A stretch of DNA of 25,260 nt from Sulfidibacterium sp964588415 (GCA_964588415.1 CAZPPK010000024.1:1-25260); one strand, 5' to 3'. Positions 6,661 through 14,908 are shown, counted from the first letter of the stretch. The notes: a model not told the origin generated them from the sequence alone. Made by a program: numbers and translations.

Positions 6661-8871
6661 TCAGATTTTTGTTGTTCGGTCAACCTTAATAATATCTGGA
6701 AATTTCCCCAATTCTGAAATCAGCTTCTTGAGTGTTGTGGTATTGTCCACAAAGAGTTTGATTTCCATCTGAACCAATCCTTCGTTGGATGAAAGATGGA
6801 TGTTGTTTATACTGAGTTTGTATTTTGAAAAAATCAGATCGGTTACTTCGTTTAAAAGGCCTAACCGGTCTTTGGATGTGATTTTCAACCCGGCCAGATA
6901 AGTAATTCCTTCCTTCTGTTTCCAGCTCCCTTTAACAATATTTCTTCCATAAACAGACATAAGTTTGATGGCTTCTTCGCAGTCAGTTCGGTGTGTCTGG
7001 ACAGGCCCTTCATCGATCTGCAGCGCCAGTACATCGTCTCCGGGAACAGGATGGCAGCACTTGGAAATGAAATAATCTAGCTGATCGGGATTTTCTGTAT
7101 CTGGATTCTCGGAAATCTTTTTTTTTGGTTCTTTTTTAGGTGATTTTGAGCTGAACGGAAAAGAGATGTTTTTGAGTTTTGACCAACCGGTTCTTTCTTC
7201 TTTCAAGTGTAAAGTTTTCCGAATTTCATCGGGACCTATTTTCCCGATAGCCAGGTAGTAATAAAAATCGATTTGTCCGGGAAGTTTGTTGTCTTTGATG
7301 AGTTCTTGCACGAGCCCTGGTTGGTATTCCTGATTAAGTTGCTTAAAGATTTGTTGGAGTTTTTCTTCCCCTTTTTCCCGGTAGCTTTTCCGTTTGTTCT
7401 TCAGCGCGACTTTTATTCTGGCCTTGGCTCGTGCTGTTACTACGGTTTGATACCAGTCTTCAACCGGTTCTTGAATTTTGGATGTGATAATTTCGACCTG
7501 ATCGCCGCTTCTCAGATTTTGGTCAATTGAAACAAGCCTTCGGTTTACATTTGCTCCAATAGCATGATTTCCCAAATCTGTGTGGATGGAATAAGCAAAA
7601 TCCAGAACGGTGGCATCTTTCGGAAGATTTATCATTTCCCCGGCAGGGGTAAAAACGTAAATCTCATCAGAAAAAAGCTCCTGTTTAAAGTCGCTGATAA
7701 AACTGATTGATTCATCATCGTCACTTTCCAGCAGCAGCTCTTTTGTCTTTTTGAGCCAAACTTCCAATGAGCCGACATCAGATTTTTTGGTTTTATATTT
7801 AAGATAGGCAGCATATCCTTTTTGGGCGATTTCCTGCATTCTTTTGCTGCGGATGTGTACATCGACCCATCTGCCTCCTTGCCCCATGACCGTTGTATGA
7901 ATGGCTTCATAGCCATTGGCTTTCGGAGTATTCATCCAGTCGCGAAGCCTTTTATTATTTGGTTTGTAAAGTGCAGCAACAACAGAATATACAGCCCAGC
8001 ATTGCAAACTCTCGTCTTTTCCTTTGGTGTCCACCACAATGTCCAGACTGTAAGAGTTATAAATTTGTTCAAAAGGAAGCTCGGTACGCTGCATTTTCTG
8101 CCAAACTGAATAAGCTTTTCTTTCGTTTACAAGAAGTTCGGCATTAATGCCTTTTTGATTTAAGGTGTTGGTGATGGGAACCTCAAAATCTTTCAGAAAG
8201 GAATTTCTTTCTTTTCTGATTTCTCCCATTTTTTGGGTAATCTCCTGATAAATTTCCGACTGCGAATATTTAAACGAAAGATCTTCAAGCTCACTTTTCA
8301 TGGAATAGAGTCCCAGCTTAAAGGCGAGTGGCGCATAAATAAACAAAGTTTCAGATGCAATTCGAAGTTGTTTTTCCCGTGGCATAATATCCATGGTTCG
8401 CATATTATGAAGGCGGTCTGCAAGTTTGATAAGAATCACCCGCACATCATCGGAAAGTGTCAGGATGATCTTTTTGAGTGTGGCTGACTGTGCAGTTGAA
8501 TTGTTATCTGAGATTTCATCGATTTTGGTGAGACCGTCAATAATGTGGGATACTTTTTCCCCTAACATTTTTTCGACATCTTCCAGCGTTACTTCGGTAT
8601 CTTCAACCGTGTCGTGCAATAAAGCAGAAATAATAGAAGTCCTTCCCAGGCCTATTTCCTCGGCAGCAATAGTAGCAACAGCCAACGGATGAAAGATAAA
8701 AGGTTCGCCCGATTTCCTTCGCATATCTTTATGGGCATCAGCAGCCATACGAAAAGCCCTCCGCACATCCCAAAGATCTTTTGTGGTCTTCCGGGTTGTC
8801 CATACCTCGATAAGATTCCGGTATTTCCGCAGAATTTCCTGCCTCTCTTGCTCCGCTGAACTTTGTTCCAT
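6661..8871 (-). CDS. RelA/SpoT homologue (RSH) with intact ppGpp hydrolase and altered synthetase site
   Basis: A 736-residue long RSH that controls (p)ppGpp. The HD hydrolase domain is intact: RRKSGEPFIFHP (51-62), HDxxED (His86, Asp87, Glu90, Asp91) and RLHN (153-156). The synthetase domain (about 240-365) keeps NGYEAIH (Tyr321), but the usual GRPKH-Y-S-(I/V) loop reads NERKAYSV (249-256), the catalytic Asp is Asn272, the nearby conserved Arg is Asp277, and the metal Glu is Asp337. A TGS domain (about 400-460), the zinc-finger/CC region (KCCHPVPGDD, 604-613) and a C-terminal ACT domain (about 655-736) follow. The frame is open for 26 further codons, but ATG 8871 was chosen because the -7 box at 8890-8897 lies inside that extension. 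Likely SpoT-like, mainly a hydrolase; this is inference from residues. Confidence 0.93.
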   Translation of the reverse strand: MEQSSAEQERQEILRKYRNLIEVWTTRKTTKDLWDVRRAFRMAADAHKDMRRKSGEPFIFHPLAVATIAAEEIGLGRTSIISALLHDTVEDTEVTLEDVEKMLGEKVSHIIDGLTKIDEISDNNSTAQSATLKKIILTLSDDVRVILIKLADRLHNMRTMDIMPREKQLRIASETLFIYAPLAFKLGLYSMKSELEDLSFKYSQSEIYQEITQKMGEIRKERNSFLKDFEVPITNTLNQKGINAELLVNERKAYSVWQKMQRTELPFEQIYNSYSLDIVVDTKGKDESLQCWAVYSVVAALYKPNNKRLRDWMNTPKANGYEAIHTTVMGQGGRWVDVHIRSKRMQEIAQKGYAAYLKYKTKKSDVGSLEVWLKKTKELLLESDDDESISFISDFKQELFSDEIYVFTPAGEMINLPKDATVLDFAYSIHTDLGNHAIGANVNRRLVSIDQNLRSGDQVEIITSKIQEPVEDWYQTVVTARAKARIKVALKNKRKSYREKGEEKLQQIFKQLNQEYQPGLVQELIKDNKLPGQIDFYYYLAIGKIGPDEIRKTLHLKEERTGWSKLKNISFPFSSKSPKKEPKKKISENPDTENPDQLDYFISKCCHPVPGDDVLALQIDEGPVQTHRTDCEEAIKLMSVYGRNIVKGSWKQKEGITYLAGLKITSKDRLGLLNEVTDLIFSKYKLSINNIHLSSNEGLVQMEIKLFVDNTTTLKKLISELGKFPDIIKVDRTTKI

Positions 8872-8889
8872 ATCTTTCTTTCCAGAAAA

Positions 8890-8897
8890 CAAAAATA
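8890..8897 (-). promoter_or_regulatory. Possible -7 promoter box (TATTTTTG) for the RSH gene
   Basis: A TAnnTTTG match on the minus strand, 18 bases before the chosen RSH start. The leader would be only about 12 bases and no -33 TTG is present, so the call is weak. The remainder of the 200-base divergent gap (8898-9071) is AT-rich. I found no perfect -7 box for the plus-strand gene at 9072. Confidence 0.3.
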
Positions 8898-9071
8898 ATG
8901 CTTTTGGGTAAAGAAAGTTTAAATTCTTTGTGCAGTATTTTAATTTCAATTGTCAGGCAAATTCAGTACCTATTTTAGAAAACTAATTGTAAAGTGCTTT
9001 TAGATTCGGTTTGTAACATTTTAGATGCTATTGACGTTTCATCTTAAGAATGAATTAAAAATCAAAATGCG

Positions 9072-10676
9072 ATGAAAAAAATCAACTTTCTATTATGGGT
9101 GACAGCTCTGCTATTTATTTTGAGCCCCAGTCAGATCTTTGCAAAAGATGCGATGCCGAAGATTCAAGGTAATGGTCATGTTGTTAAATCATCGCAAACT
9201 TTACCGGCTTTCAATGAGATATCAGCCCGCGGAATTGATGATGTTACAATCCTTAAAGGAGACAAAGGACAAAACAGCCTGGTTATTGAAACCGATAACA
9301 ACCTTTTGCCTTATATACATTTTACTGTAAATAATGGAGTTCTGAGTTTTTCATACAAAGACATGAAACCGACCAAGATGAAATTTTATGTAATAACTTC
9401 TTCGTTAAAAGGGGTTAAAGCATCTGGAGCCAGCAATCTGAGAACCGGCGATTCTTTGGCAGGTGATCATTTTTCTATCCATGCAAGCGGTGCTTCTCAG
9501 GTCAATCTCAGGACAGACTTTAAAAATATTGACATTGAAGCTTCGGGTGCTGCGGATGTCTCGCTGATTGGCAAATGCCAGACTTTAAGGGCACAACTTA
9601 GCGGCGCAGCCGATTTGAAAGCTGTGAAAATCAAATTGGATTCAGCATATATTAAAGCTTCAGGTGCTGCTACGGCTAGGGTAAATGTTTCAAGATACCT
9701 GAATAAAAATGTCTCGGGAGTGGCTCATGTCAGATTGGCAAGCTATTTAGAGCAAAATCCTGAAATACAGGAAGAAGGAAGTGGTCTGAATAACAGGATG
9801 AATTTTAAGGTGAACAGATTTCGTTTTCCAAATGATACTACCCGGATCAATATCGGTTCTATGCGATTTGAAGTAGTTGACGGAGATTCTACCAAAATCA
9901 GAGTGGGTAACCACACCTTAGTTGTGGGCCGGAATGGAGATGTCAGATGGAGAAAGAACTACAGATATAATCATTTTAAAGGCCATTGGGGCGGTATTGA
10001 TTTCGGGATGAACGGTTATGTGAATATGGATAACAATGCCAATTTTGGGAAAGCGTATGATTTTCTTTCCCTCCAGTATGAAAAATCCTTCAACATTAAC
10101 CTTAATTTATACGAACAAAACTTTTCGTTAAATAAGGCTAAAACCATTGGTTTAATAACGGGAGCAGGTTTGAGTTTTAATGATTACCGTTTTTCAAATC
10201 CTGTTTACCTGGATCCTTCAGCAAACAGTTTAACAGGTTATTACATCGTAAATGCTTCGGTTAAAAAAACGAAACTTTCCGTCTGCTATGCTGACATACC
10301 GTTGATTCTTGAGTTTCAGACAAATAATCCTAAAAGAAACAGGAGATTCTTTTTTGGTGTTGGCGTGATTGCCAATGTCCGGCTCAGGAGTCATACCAAA
10401 ATATATTTTAATGAGGCCAATAAAGTTTATTCTTTGAAAGACCCTGCAACCGGCAATGTTATCGCTGATAGCTTCCGCACTCCTTATAGGGCCAGGAATA
10501 TTGTAAAGAATGTAAACAGTTTTGAACTGAATCCATTTAGATTTGATGCTACAGTCCGCCTTGGTTACAGATTGATCTCGCTATACGCCACTTATGCTTT
10601 AAGCCCGATGTTTCAGGCAGGTCGCGGCCCAGATTTAAGACAATGGTCAGCAGGGATTACGCTGACTAAATGGTAA
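9072..10676 (+). CDS. DUF2807 (GIN) head domain fused to an outer-membrane beta-barrel
   Basis: A 534-residue exported protein. Residues 1-24 are a signal peptide ending IFA-K. Residues about 38-225 are a DUF2807 domain (putative adhesin head): a right-handed beta-helix built from roughly 20-residue rungs, each marked by SGAS or SGAA (starting near 117, 138, 157, 177, 197, and SGVA at 215). A linker (about 230-300) contains short beta-rich, Arg-rich stretches. From about 305 to the end, alternating amphipathic strands and glycines resemble a PorT/OmpA-like outer-membrane barrel, and the chain ends in SAGITLTKW with the terminal aromatic residue expected of barrels. Probably a surface or periplasmic head anchored by the barrel. 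It is monocistronic between divergent RSH and co-directional yebC-family genes. The ligand is unknown. Confidence 0.8.
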   Translation: MKKINFLLWVTALLFILSPSQIFAKDAMPKIQGNGHVVKSSQTLPAFNEISARGIDDVTILKGDKGQNSLVIETDNNLLPYIHFTVNNGVLSFSYKDMKPTKMKFYVITSSLKGVKASGASNLRTGDSLAGDHFSIHASGASQVNLRTDFKNIDIEASGAADVSLIGKCQTLRAQLSGAADLKAVKIKLDSAYIKASGAATARVNVSRYLNKNVSGVAHVRLASYLEQNPEIQEEGSGLNNRMNFKVNRFRFPNDTTRINIGSMRFEVVDGDSTKIRVGNHTLVVGRNGDVRWRKNYRYNHFKGHWGGIDFGMNGYVNMDNNANFGKAYDFLSLQYEKSFNINLNLYEQNFSLNKAKTIGLITGAGLSFNDYRFSNPVYLDPSANSLTGYYIVNASVKKTKLSVCYADIPLILEFQTNNPKRNRRFFFGVGVIANVRLRSHTKIYFNEANKVYSLKDPATGNVIADSFRTPYRARNIVKNVNSFELNPFRFDATVRLGYRLISLYATYALSPMFQAGRGPDLRQWSAGITLTKW

Positions 10677-10785
10677 CTTTCTGAGCTGTACGGATGACAC
10701 TTTCCTGACCAGGGGACGTTATTGAGTAAGATGTGTTTATAAAAATTCTTCAATCGGTGAGCGTTAAAATTCTCATCGATTTTTT

Positions 10786-10793
10786 TAATTTTG
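10786..10793 (+). promoter_or_regulatory. -7 promoter box (TAATTTTG) for the YebC-family gene
   Basis: A perfect TAnnTTTG match 38 bases before ATG 10832; transcription would start near 10800. No -33 TTG is evident. The box lies inside the open frame upstream of ATG 10832, so it argues against the in-frame GTG at 10733. Confidence 0.45.
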
Positions 10794-10831
10794 CAAACAT
10801 ATTCCCATCGGAGAATCTAAAAGAAAAATAT

Positions 10832-11575
10832 ATGTCAGGACATAGTAAATGGTCTACAATCAAGCGTAAGAAAGGTGCCATTGATGCCAAAAGATCTAAA
10901 ATCTTTTCAAAGTTTATTAAAGAAATTACTGTTGCTGTAAGGGAAGGCGGCTCTGACCCGGATGGAAACCCGCGGCTTCGCATGGCCATTGCAAATGCAA
11001 AAGGGCAAAGCATGCCCAAAGAGAACATCGAACGGGCAATCAGCAAAGGCTCTGATAAAGACGGCGCAAACTTTACCGAAGTTACTTACGAAGGATATCT
11101 CCCTCATGGAATTGCAGTCTATCTGGAATGCACAACTGACAACCTTCAACGAACGGTTTCGAATATCAGGTCGATTTTTAACAAATTTAGCGGGAGTCTC
11201 AGCACAAATGGTTCATTAAGTTTTTTGTTTGACAGAAAAGGAATTTTTATCATCCCCAAAGGAGATATTAATCAGGATGAGTTTGAGATGGACCTTATTG
11301 ATGCCGGTGCCGAAGAAATAGAGCTGGATGATGAAGGCTTTTTCAATGTAACTACTTCCATGGAAGATTTTGGTGCGATGATGAAAAAGCTTGAAGAATT
11401 GGAAATTGAACCTGAAAGTGCATCTTTACAGCGTATTCCCAACGATACCAAAACGTTGAATTTGGAAAGTGCTCAAAAGATCATGAAAACCATCGATTTG
11501 TTTGAAGATGACGACGACGTACAGAAAGTATTTCATAATCTGGAACTTACTGATGAGCTGATGGCTGAGATGTAA
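10832..11575 (+). CDS. YebC/PmpR-family protein
   Basis: A 247-residue member of the YebC family (TACO1 in mitochondria). The family N-terminus is unmistakable: MSGHSKWSTIKRKKGAIDAK, followed by a glycine- and charge-rich stretch with PDGNPRLRMAIANAKG and MPKENIERAI. Some members have been described as DNA-binding regulators, and recent work places others on the ribosome, where they relieve stalling at polyproline. Which applies here cannot be read from sequence. The frame is open to a GTG at 10733, but the strict MSGHSKW start at ATG 10832 and the promoter box at 10786 fix the start. It ends at a strong terminator and is transcribed alone. Confidence 0.93.
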   Translation: MSGHSKWSTIKRKKGAIDAKRSKIFSKFIKEITVAVREGGSDPDGNPRLRMAIANAKGQSMPKENIERAISKGSDKDGANFTEVTYEGYLPHGIAVYLECTTDNLQRTVSNIRSIFNKFSGSLSTNGSLSFLFDRKGIFIIPKGDINQDEFEMDLIDAGAEEIELDDEGFFNVTTSMEDFGAMMKKLEELEIEPESASLQRIPNDTKTLNLESAQKIMKTIDLFEDDDDVQKVFHNLELTDELMAEM

Positions 11576-11593
11576 AAGAGTTCTATCGGAAAC

Positions 11594-11628
11594 AAAAAAG
11601 CCTGCCGGAATTTCTGGCAGGCTTTTTT
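11594..11628. terminator. Strong bidirectional intrinsic terminator (YebC-family gene / ackA)
   Basis: GCCTGCC (11600-11606) pairs perfectly with GGCAGGC (11616-11622). Six A residues precede the stem (11594-11599) and six T residues follow it (11623-11628), so either strand yields a GC-rich stem with a T-run. It lies between the convergent YebC-family gene (stop at 11575) and ackA (stop at 11646) and should serve both. Confidence 0.92.
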
Positions 11629-11645
11629 AATGCAGGTTAATTTAC

Positions 11646-12842
11646 TCAGCTAGAGGTAATAGAGTAAGTATCGTTAGCAATTACTAATTCTTCATCAGTG
11701 GGAACAATTAGTACTTTGACTTTGGATTCGGGTGTAGAGATCACAATCTCTTTCCCCCGGGATGCTATTTTATCCTGATCGATTTCAACCCCCATGAATT
11801 CCATCCCCACCAATACTTTTTTCCTGGTTTCTGTATCATTTTCTCCAATACCGCCTGTGAATATTAAGATGTCAACGCCTCCCAGTGCAGCGGCATAAGA
11901 GCCAATATATTTTTTTACTTTATAAGCAAACATTTTCAGCGCTACCTGTGCACGGTGATTTCCTTGTTCAGCAGCTTCTTCAATATTTCTCATATCAGAA
12001 GAGATACCAGAAACTCCAAGCATTCCTGAGAATTTATTGATCAGCGTGCTGGTATAACTGACACTGGTTTTTTCTTTATCCGCAATAAACAGCAGTGCCC
12101 CCGGGTCAATGTCACCGGTACGTGTCCCCATCATTAAACCTTCGGTGGGAGTCATTCCCATAGAAGTATCGTATGATTTTCCGTCCTTTATGGCGGTTAT
12201 GGAAGCTCCGTTTCCCAAATGGCAGCTTATAATTCTTTGTTTTGAAAATTCAACTCCAAGTATTTCACACGCCCTGGTAGAAACGTATTTATGACTTGTT
12301 CCATGGAACCCATAACGTCTTACTTTGTATTTTTCATAAAGAACGTAAGGGATCCCATAAAGATAAGTGTGTTCTGGCATAGTCTGATGAAATGCAGTGT
12401 CAAACACTCCGACCTGAGGAATATCAGGCAACAGGTTTTGCATGGCGTAAATACCTTTCAGGTTGGGTGGATTATGCAGAGGAGCAAGATCTGTTGCTTT
12501 TTCCAAAGCAAGAATAACCTTATCGTCAATCAGGACACTGCCACTAAATTCTTCTGCTCCATGAACTACCCGGTGACCCACAGCATGTATTTCATTAAGA
12601 CTTTTTAGACATCCATATTTTTTGTCCGTCAGAACCCCGAGCAAATATTCTATTCCCTGTTCGTGATCAAGAATATCTCCTTCCAGTTTTGATTCTTCAC
12701 CGTCATTTTTTTGAAACTTAATAAAACTGCCCCGTAACCCGATCTTTTCTACAACTCCTTTGAACAGCACTTCTTTTGAAGGCATGTTAAATAATTGATA
12801 TTTAATGGAAGAACTTCCGCAATTTAATACAATGATCTTCAT
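11646..12842 (-). CDS. ackA: Acetate kinase
   Basis: AckA converts acetyl phosphate and ADP to acetate and ATP, the energy-yielding last step of acetate fermentation. The 398-residue protein shows the full ASKHA-fold signature set: LNCGSSSIKYQLF at the N-terminus, GHRVVHG, DTAFHQTMP, YGFHGTSHKYVS (catalytic His), CHLGNGASI, GTRTGDIDPG (catalytic Arg) and FTGGIGEN. It starts 18 bases after the stop of a hydroxyacyl-CoA dehydrogenase gene, which follows pta, so the three form an operon on the minus strand ending at the two-way terminator at 11594-11628. Confidence 0.97.
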   Translation of the reverse strand: MKIIVLNCGSSSIKYQLFNMPSKEVLFKGVVEKIGLRGSFIKFQKNDGEESKLEGDILDHEQGIEYLLGVLTDKKYGCLKSLNEIHAVGHRVVHGAEEFSGSVLIDDKVILALEKATDLAPLHNPPNLKGIYAMQNLLPDIPQVGVFDTAFHQTMPEHTYLYGIPYVLYEKYKVRRYGFHGTSHKYVSTRACEILGVEFSKQRIISCHLGNGASITAIKDGKSYDTSMGMTPTEGLMMGTRTGDIDPGALLFIADKEKTSVSYTSTLINKFSGMLGVSGISSDMRNIEEAAEQGNHRAQVALKMFAYKVKKYIGSYAAALGGVDILIFTGGIGENDTETRKKVLVGMEFMGVEIDQDKIASRGKEIVISTPESKVKVLIVPTDEELVIANDTYSITSS

Positions 12843-12860
12843 CTTTTTTCTTGATTTTCT

Positions 12861-13823
12861 TTATTTAATAATGGTACAGGAAACCGTATTACTGGTTATT
12901 TGTCCTTCAATTTCATAGTTATAAAAACCTTTTTTGGTCTGTAAACCAAGGTAATTGGCTCTCACGAGACGTTTTATAATCGGCGAAGCTTTGTATTTTC
13001 TGTCCCCGTATTCCTGATAAAGATTGTCCATGTATTTCAGGATTTTATCAAGGCCTATTTTGTCAGCGAGTTCAAATGGTCCGTAAATGTAACCGGTGGT
13101 TTCTTTCATGGTTTCGTCTATATCTTCAATGGATGCAACTCCTTCCATCAATATTTCACAGGCTTCGTTGATCAACGGAATAAGGATACGTGTTGAAATA
13201 TTCCCTGGCGACTCATTGATAAGAATGGCCTTTTTATTTAACATCCGTGCAAAACGAACCACTTTTTCATAGGATGCTTCGTTCGTTTCCCGGCCTTTCA
13301 CCACTTCAACGATATTGGTTTTATCAACAGGTTCTATAAAATGCACACCAATAGCTCTTTCGGGATGTTTTAAAACCCTGGCCAGATCGGAGATGATGAG
13401 GGTGGACAAATCAGAAGATATGATGACATCTTCTCTCACAACAGTCTCCACTTTTTGAAACAATTCCTGCCGGAGAGAAATCAATGTGCCCTTTTGCCTT
13501 GAACTAATGGTTTCAATAACAATGTCGCAATCTTTTAAATCTTCAAACTTGGTAGTTCCGGTAATATGGGACATAATGACTTTTTTCTCGGAAGGTGTAA
13601 TTCCCCAATGGGCGATAACCTCATCAAGCTGCGCTTTAATTTCGGTTATGATTTCCTGGTTTCGTTCTTCTGAAACATCAAGAAAGATCACATCCATTCC
13701 GAACTGGGCAACCAATCTGGCAATGACTTGCCCCACAGAGCCGCATCCGATAATTCCAACGGTCTGAAGACTACCTTTAGGTTTAATGGCCTTCCCCAGG
13801 CTAAATTGAGTTAGTTGATTCAT
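12861..13823 (-). CDS. 3-hydroxyacyl-CoA dehydrogenase family protein inside the pta-ackA operon
   Basis: A 320-residue NAD(H)-dependent dehydrogenase with the 3-hydroxyacyl/3-hydroxybutyryl-CoA dehydrogenase fold. The Rossmann motif is GCGSVG (26-31), followed by acidic Asp49 that favours NAD. The C-terminal helical domain covers about 205-305 and ends in LGLQTKKGFYNY, typical of the family. Active-site Ser136/137, His161 (HFIEP) and Glu173 (VEV) are present. Asn of the classical HFFNP motif is Glu164, and Asn of the PGFIVNR motif is Thr211 (PGNISTR). Other Hbd-like subfamilies also vary at the second site. Gaps of 25 and 18 bases to pta and ackA show co-transcription. It may connect acyl-CoA redox reactions to acetate formation; the substrate is not known. 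Confidence 0.85.
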   Translation of the reverse strand: MNQLTQFSLGKAIKPKGSLQTVGIIGCGSVGQVIARLVAQFGMDVIFLDVSEERNQEIITEIKAQLDEVIAHWGITPSEKKVIMSHITGTTKFEDLKDCDIVIETISSRQKGTLISLRQELFQKVETVVREDVIISSDLSTLIISDLARVLKHPERAIGVHFIEPVDKTNIVEVVKGRETNEASYEKVVRFARMLNKKAILINESPGNISTRILIPLINEACEILMEGVASIEDIDETMKETTGYIYGPFELADKIGLDKILKYMDNLYQEYGDRKYKASPIIKRLVRANYLGLQTKKGFYNYEIEGQITSNTVSCTIIK

Positions 13824-13848
13824 TTTTTAACTAATTATTTTTGTCGAT

Positions 13849-14859
13849 TTATTCATTGTAAAGACCGTTGGCCTGATTTGCCGTGATGGCAATCATGTTA
13901 ATGATGTCATCAACCGAGCAGCCCCTGGAAAGGTCGTTAATAGGAGCTGCAAGACCTTGCAATACGGGACCTACTGCCTCTGCACCTGCCATTCTCTGCA
14001 CCAGTTTATATGCAATATTTCCCGATTCCAGACTTGGGAACACCAAAACATTTGCTTTGCCGGCAATTTCTGAACCGGGGGCTTTTTTCTGGCCAATGGC
14101 TTCAATAATAGCTGCATCAGCCTGTAACTCTCCATCCACTTTAAGGTTGGGATTCATCTCTTTTGCCAGGCGCGAGGCTTCTACCACTTTATCTACTTTT
14201 TCGTGTTTGGCACTTCCTTTCGTTGAGAAACTCAACATGGCTACCCTTGGCTCGATACCAGCAATAAATTTAGCAGTTTTGGCCGATTCAACAGCTATTT
14301 CTGCCAACTCTTTCACAGAGGGATCGGGATTAACGGCACAGTCTGCAAATACAATAACACCATCTTCACCGAAGGATTTGTCTTTTAAAATCATAATAAA
14401 AGCACCTGAAACAGCGCTTACTCCCGGAAGGGTCTTGATAATTTGAAAGGCAGGACGCAGTACGTCTCCCGTTGCGTGTTCGGCTCCGCTAACTTCTCCG
14501 TCAGCTTTTCTATCCTTAATTAACAAAGTTGAAAGATACAAAGGATCTTCCACCAGTTTTAATGCCTGCTCAAAGGTCATTCCTTTTTCTTTTCGGATTT
14601 CGGCCAGCATATTTGCATAATATGTTTTTTGGGCATGCTTTTTCGGGTCAATTAAAGTTGCTTTTTCAATATGCTTTAAACCCAGCGATTTGCTTTTTTC
14701 AAGGATTTCATTGGTGTTTCCTAATAAGATCAGCGAAGCCAGTTTATTTTCTAAGACATAATCTGCAGCTCTTAAATTTCTTTCTTCGGTGCCCTCTGGC
14801 AATACAATGGTTTTCTCAGCCAGGCGGGCCATTTCATGGATTCTTTCAACTAAGTTCAT
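13849..14859 (-). CDS. pta: Phosphate acetyltransferase
   Basis: Pta swaps CoA of acetyl-CoA for phosphate, producing acetyl phosphate for AckA. This is the short, catalytic-domain-only form (336 residues), without the N-terminal DRTGG/P-loop regulatory part of the long enterobacterial enzyme. Family hallmarks include IVLPEGTEERNLRAA near the N-terminus, DGEVSGAEHATGDVLRPA and VNPDPSVKELAEIA in the middle, and GPVLQGLAAPINDLSRGCS near the C-terminus. The frame extends to a TTG at 14871, but ATG 14859 (MNLVERIHEMA) is preferred. First gene of the pta-dehydrogenase-ackA operon, behind a -7 box at 14889-14896 that overlaps the divergent DUF4271/hemD promoter. Confidence 0.96.
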   Translation of the reverse strand: MNLVERIHEMARLAEKTIVLPEGTEERNLRAADYVLENKLASLILLGNTNEILEKSKSLGLKHIEKATLIDPKKHAQKTYYANMLAEIRKEKGMTFEQALKLVEDPLYLSTLLIKDRKADGEVSGAEHATGDVLRPAFQIIKTLPGVSAVSGAFIMILKDKSFGEDGVIVFADCAVNPDPSVKELAEIAVESAKTAKFIAGIEPRVAMLSFSTKGSAKHEKVDKVVEASRLAKEMNPNLKVDGELQADAAIIEAIGQKKAPGSEIAGKANVLVFPSLESGNIAYKLVQRMAGAEAVGPVLQGLAAPINDLSRGCSVDDIINMIAITANQANGLYNE

Positions 14860-14879
14860 TAACGTTTTCAATTAAAATT

Positions 14880-14908
14880 TTTGCACTGCAAAAGTATTAC
14901 TAATTTTG
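14880..14908 (+). promoter_or_regulatory. Promoter for DUF4271-hemD
   Basis: TTTG at 14880-14883 and TAATTTTG at 14901-14908 are 17 bases apart and match both parts of the Bacteroidota promoter (TTTG, 17-23 bases, TAnnTTTG). Transcription would begin near 14915, giving a leader of about 80 bases to the GTG at 14995. The leader contains no clear hairpin. Confidence 0.55.
14889..14896 (-). promoter_or_regulatory. -7 promoter box (TACTTTTG) for the pta operon
   Basis: A perfect TAnnTTTG match on the minus strand about 30 bases before ATG 14859. No TTG is visible at the -33 position. The box lies within the spacer of the plus-strand promoter at 14880-14908. Confidence 0.45.

Noticed and set aside
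8872..8949. Longer RSH start 26 codons upstream
   Set aside because: The extra residues (LNFLYPKALFLF and flanks) are unlike RSH N-termini and would overlap the -7 box.
9420..9725. Repeated DNA-like units in the DUF2807 gene
   Set aside because: The repetition is at protein level (SGAS/SGAA rungs); the nucleotide sequence differs between units, so this is no DNA repeat or CRISPR.
10733..10831. Longer YebC-family start at GTG 10733
   Set aside because: The extension lies across the promoter box and precedes the strictly conserved MSGHSKW start.
13883..14446. A 187-codon plus-strand open frame opposite pta
   Set aside because: It is antisense to a well-conserved gene and its translation has no recognisable domain. 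It follows from the codon pattern of pta.
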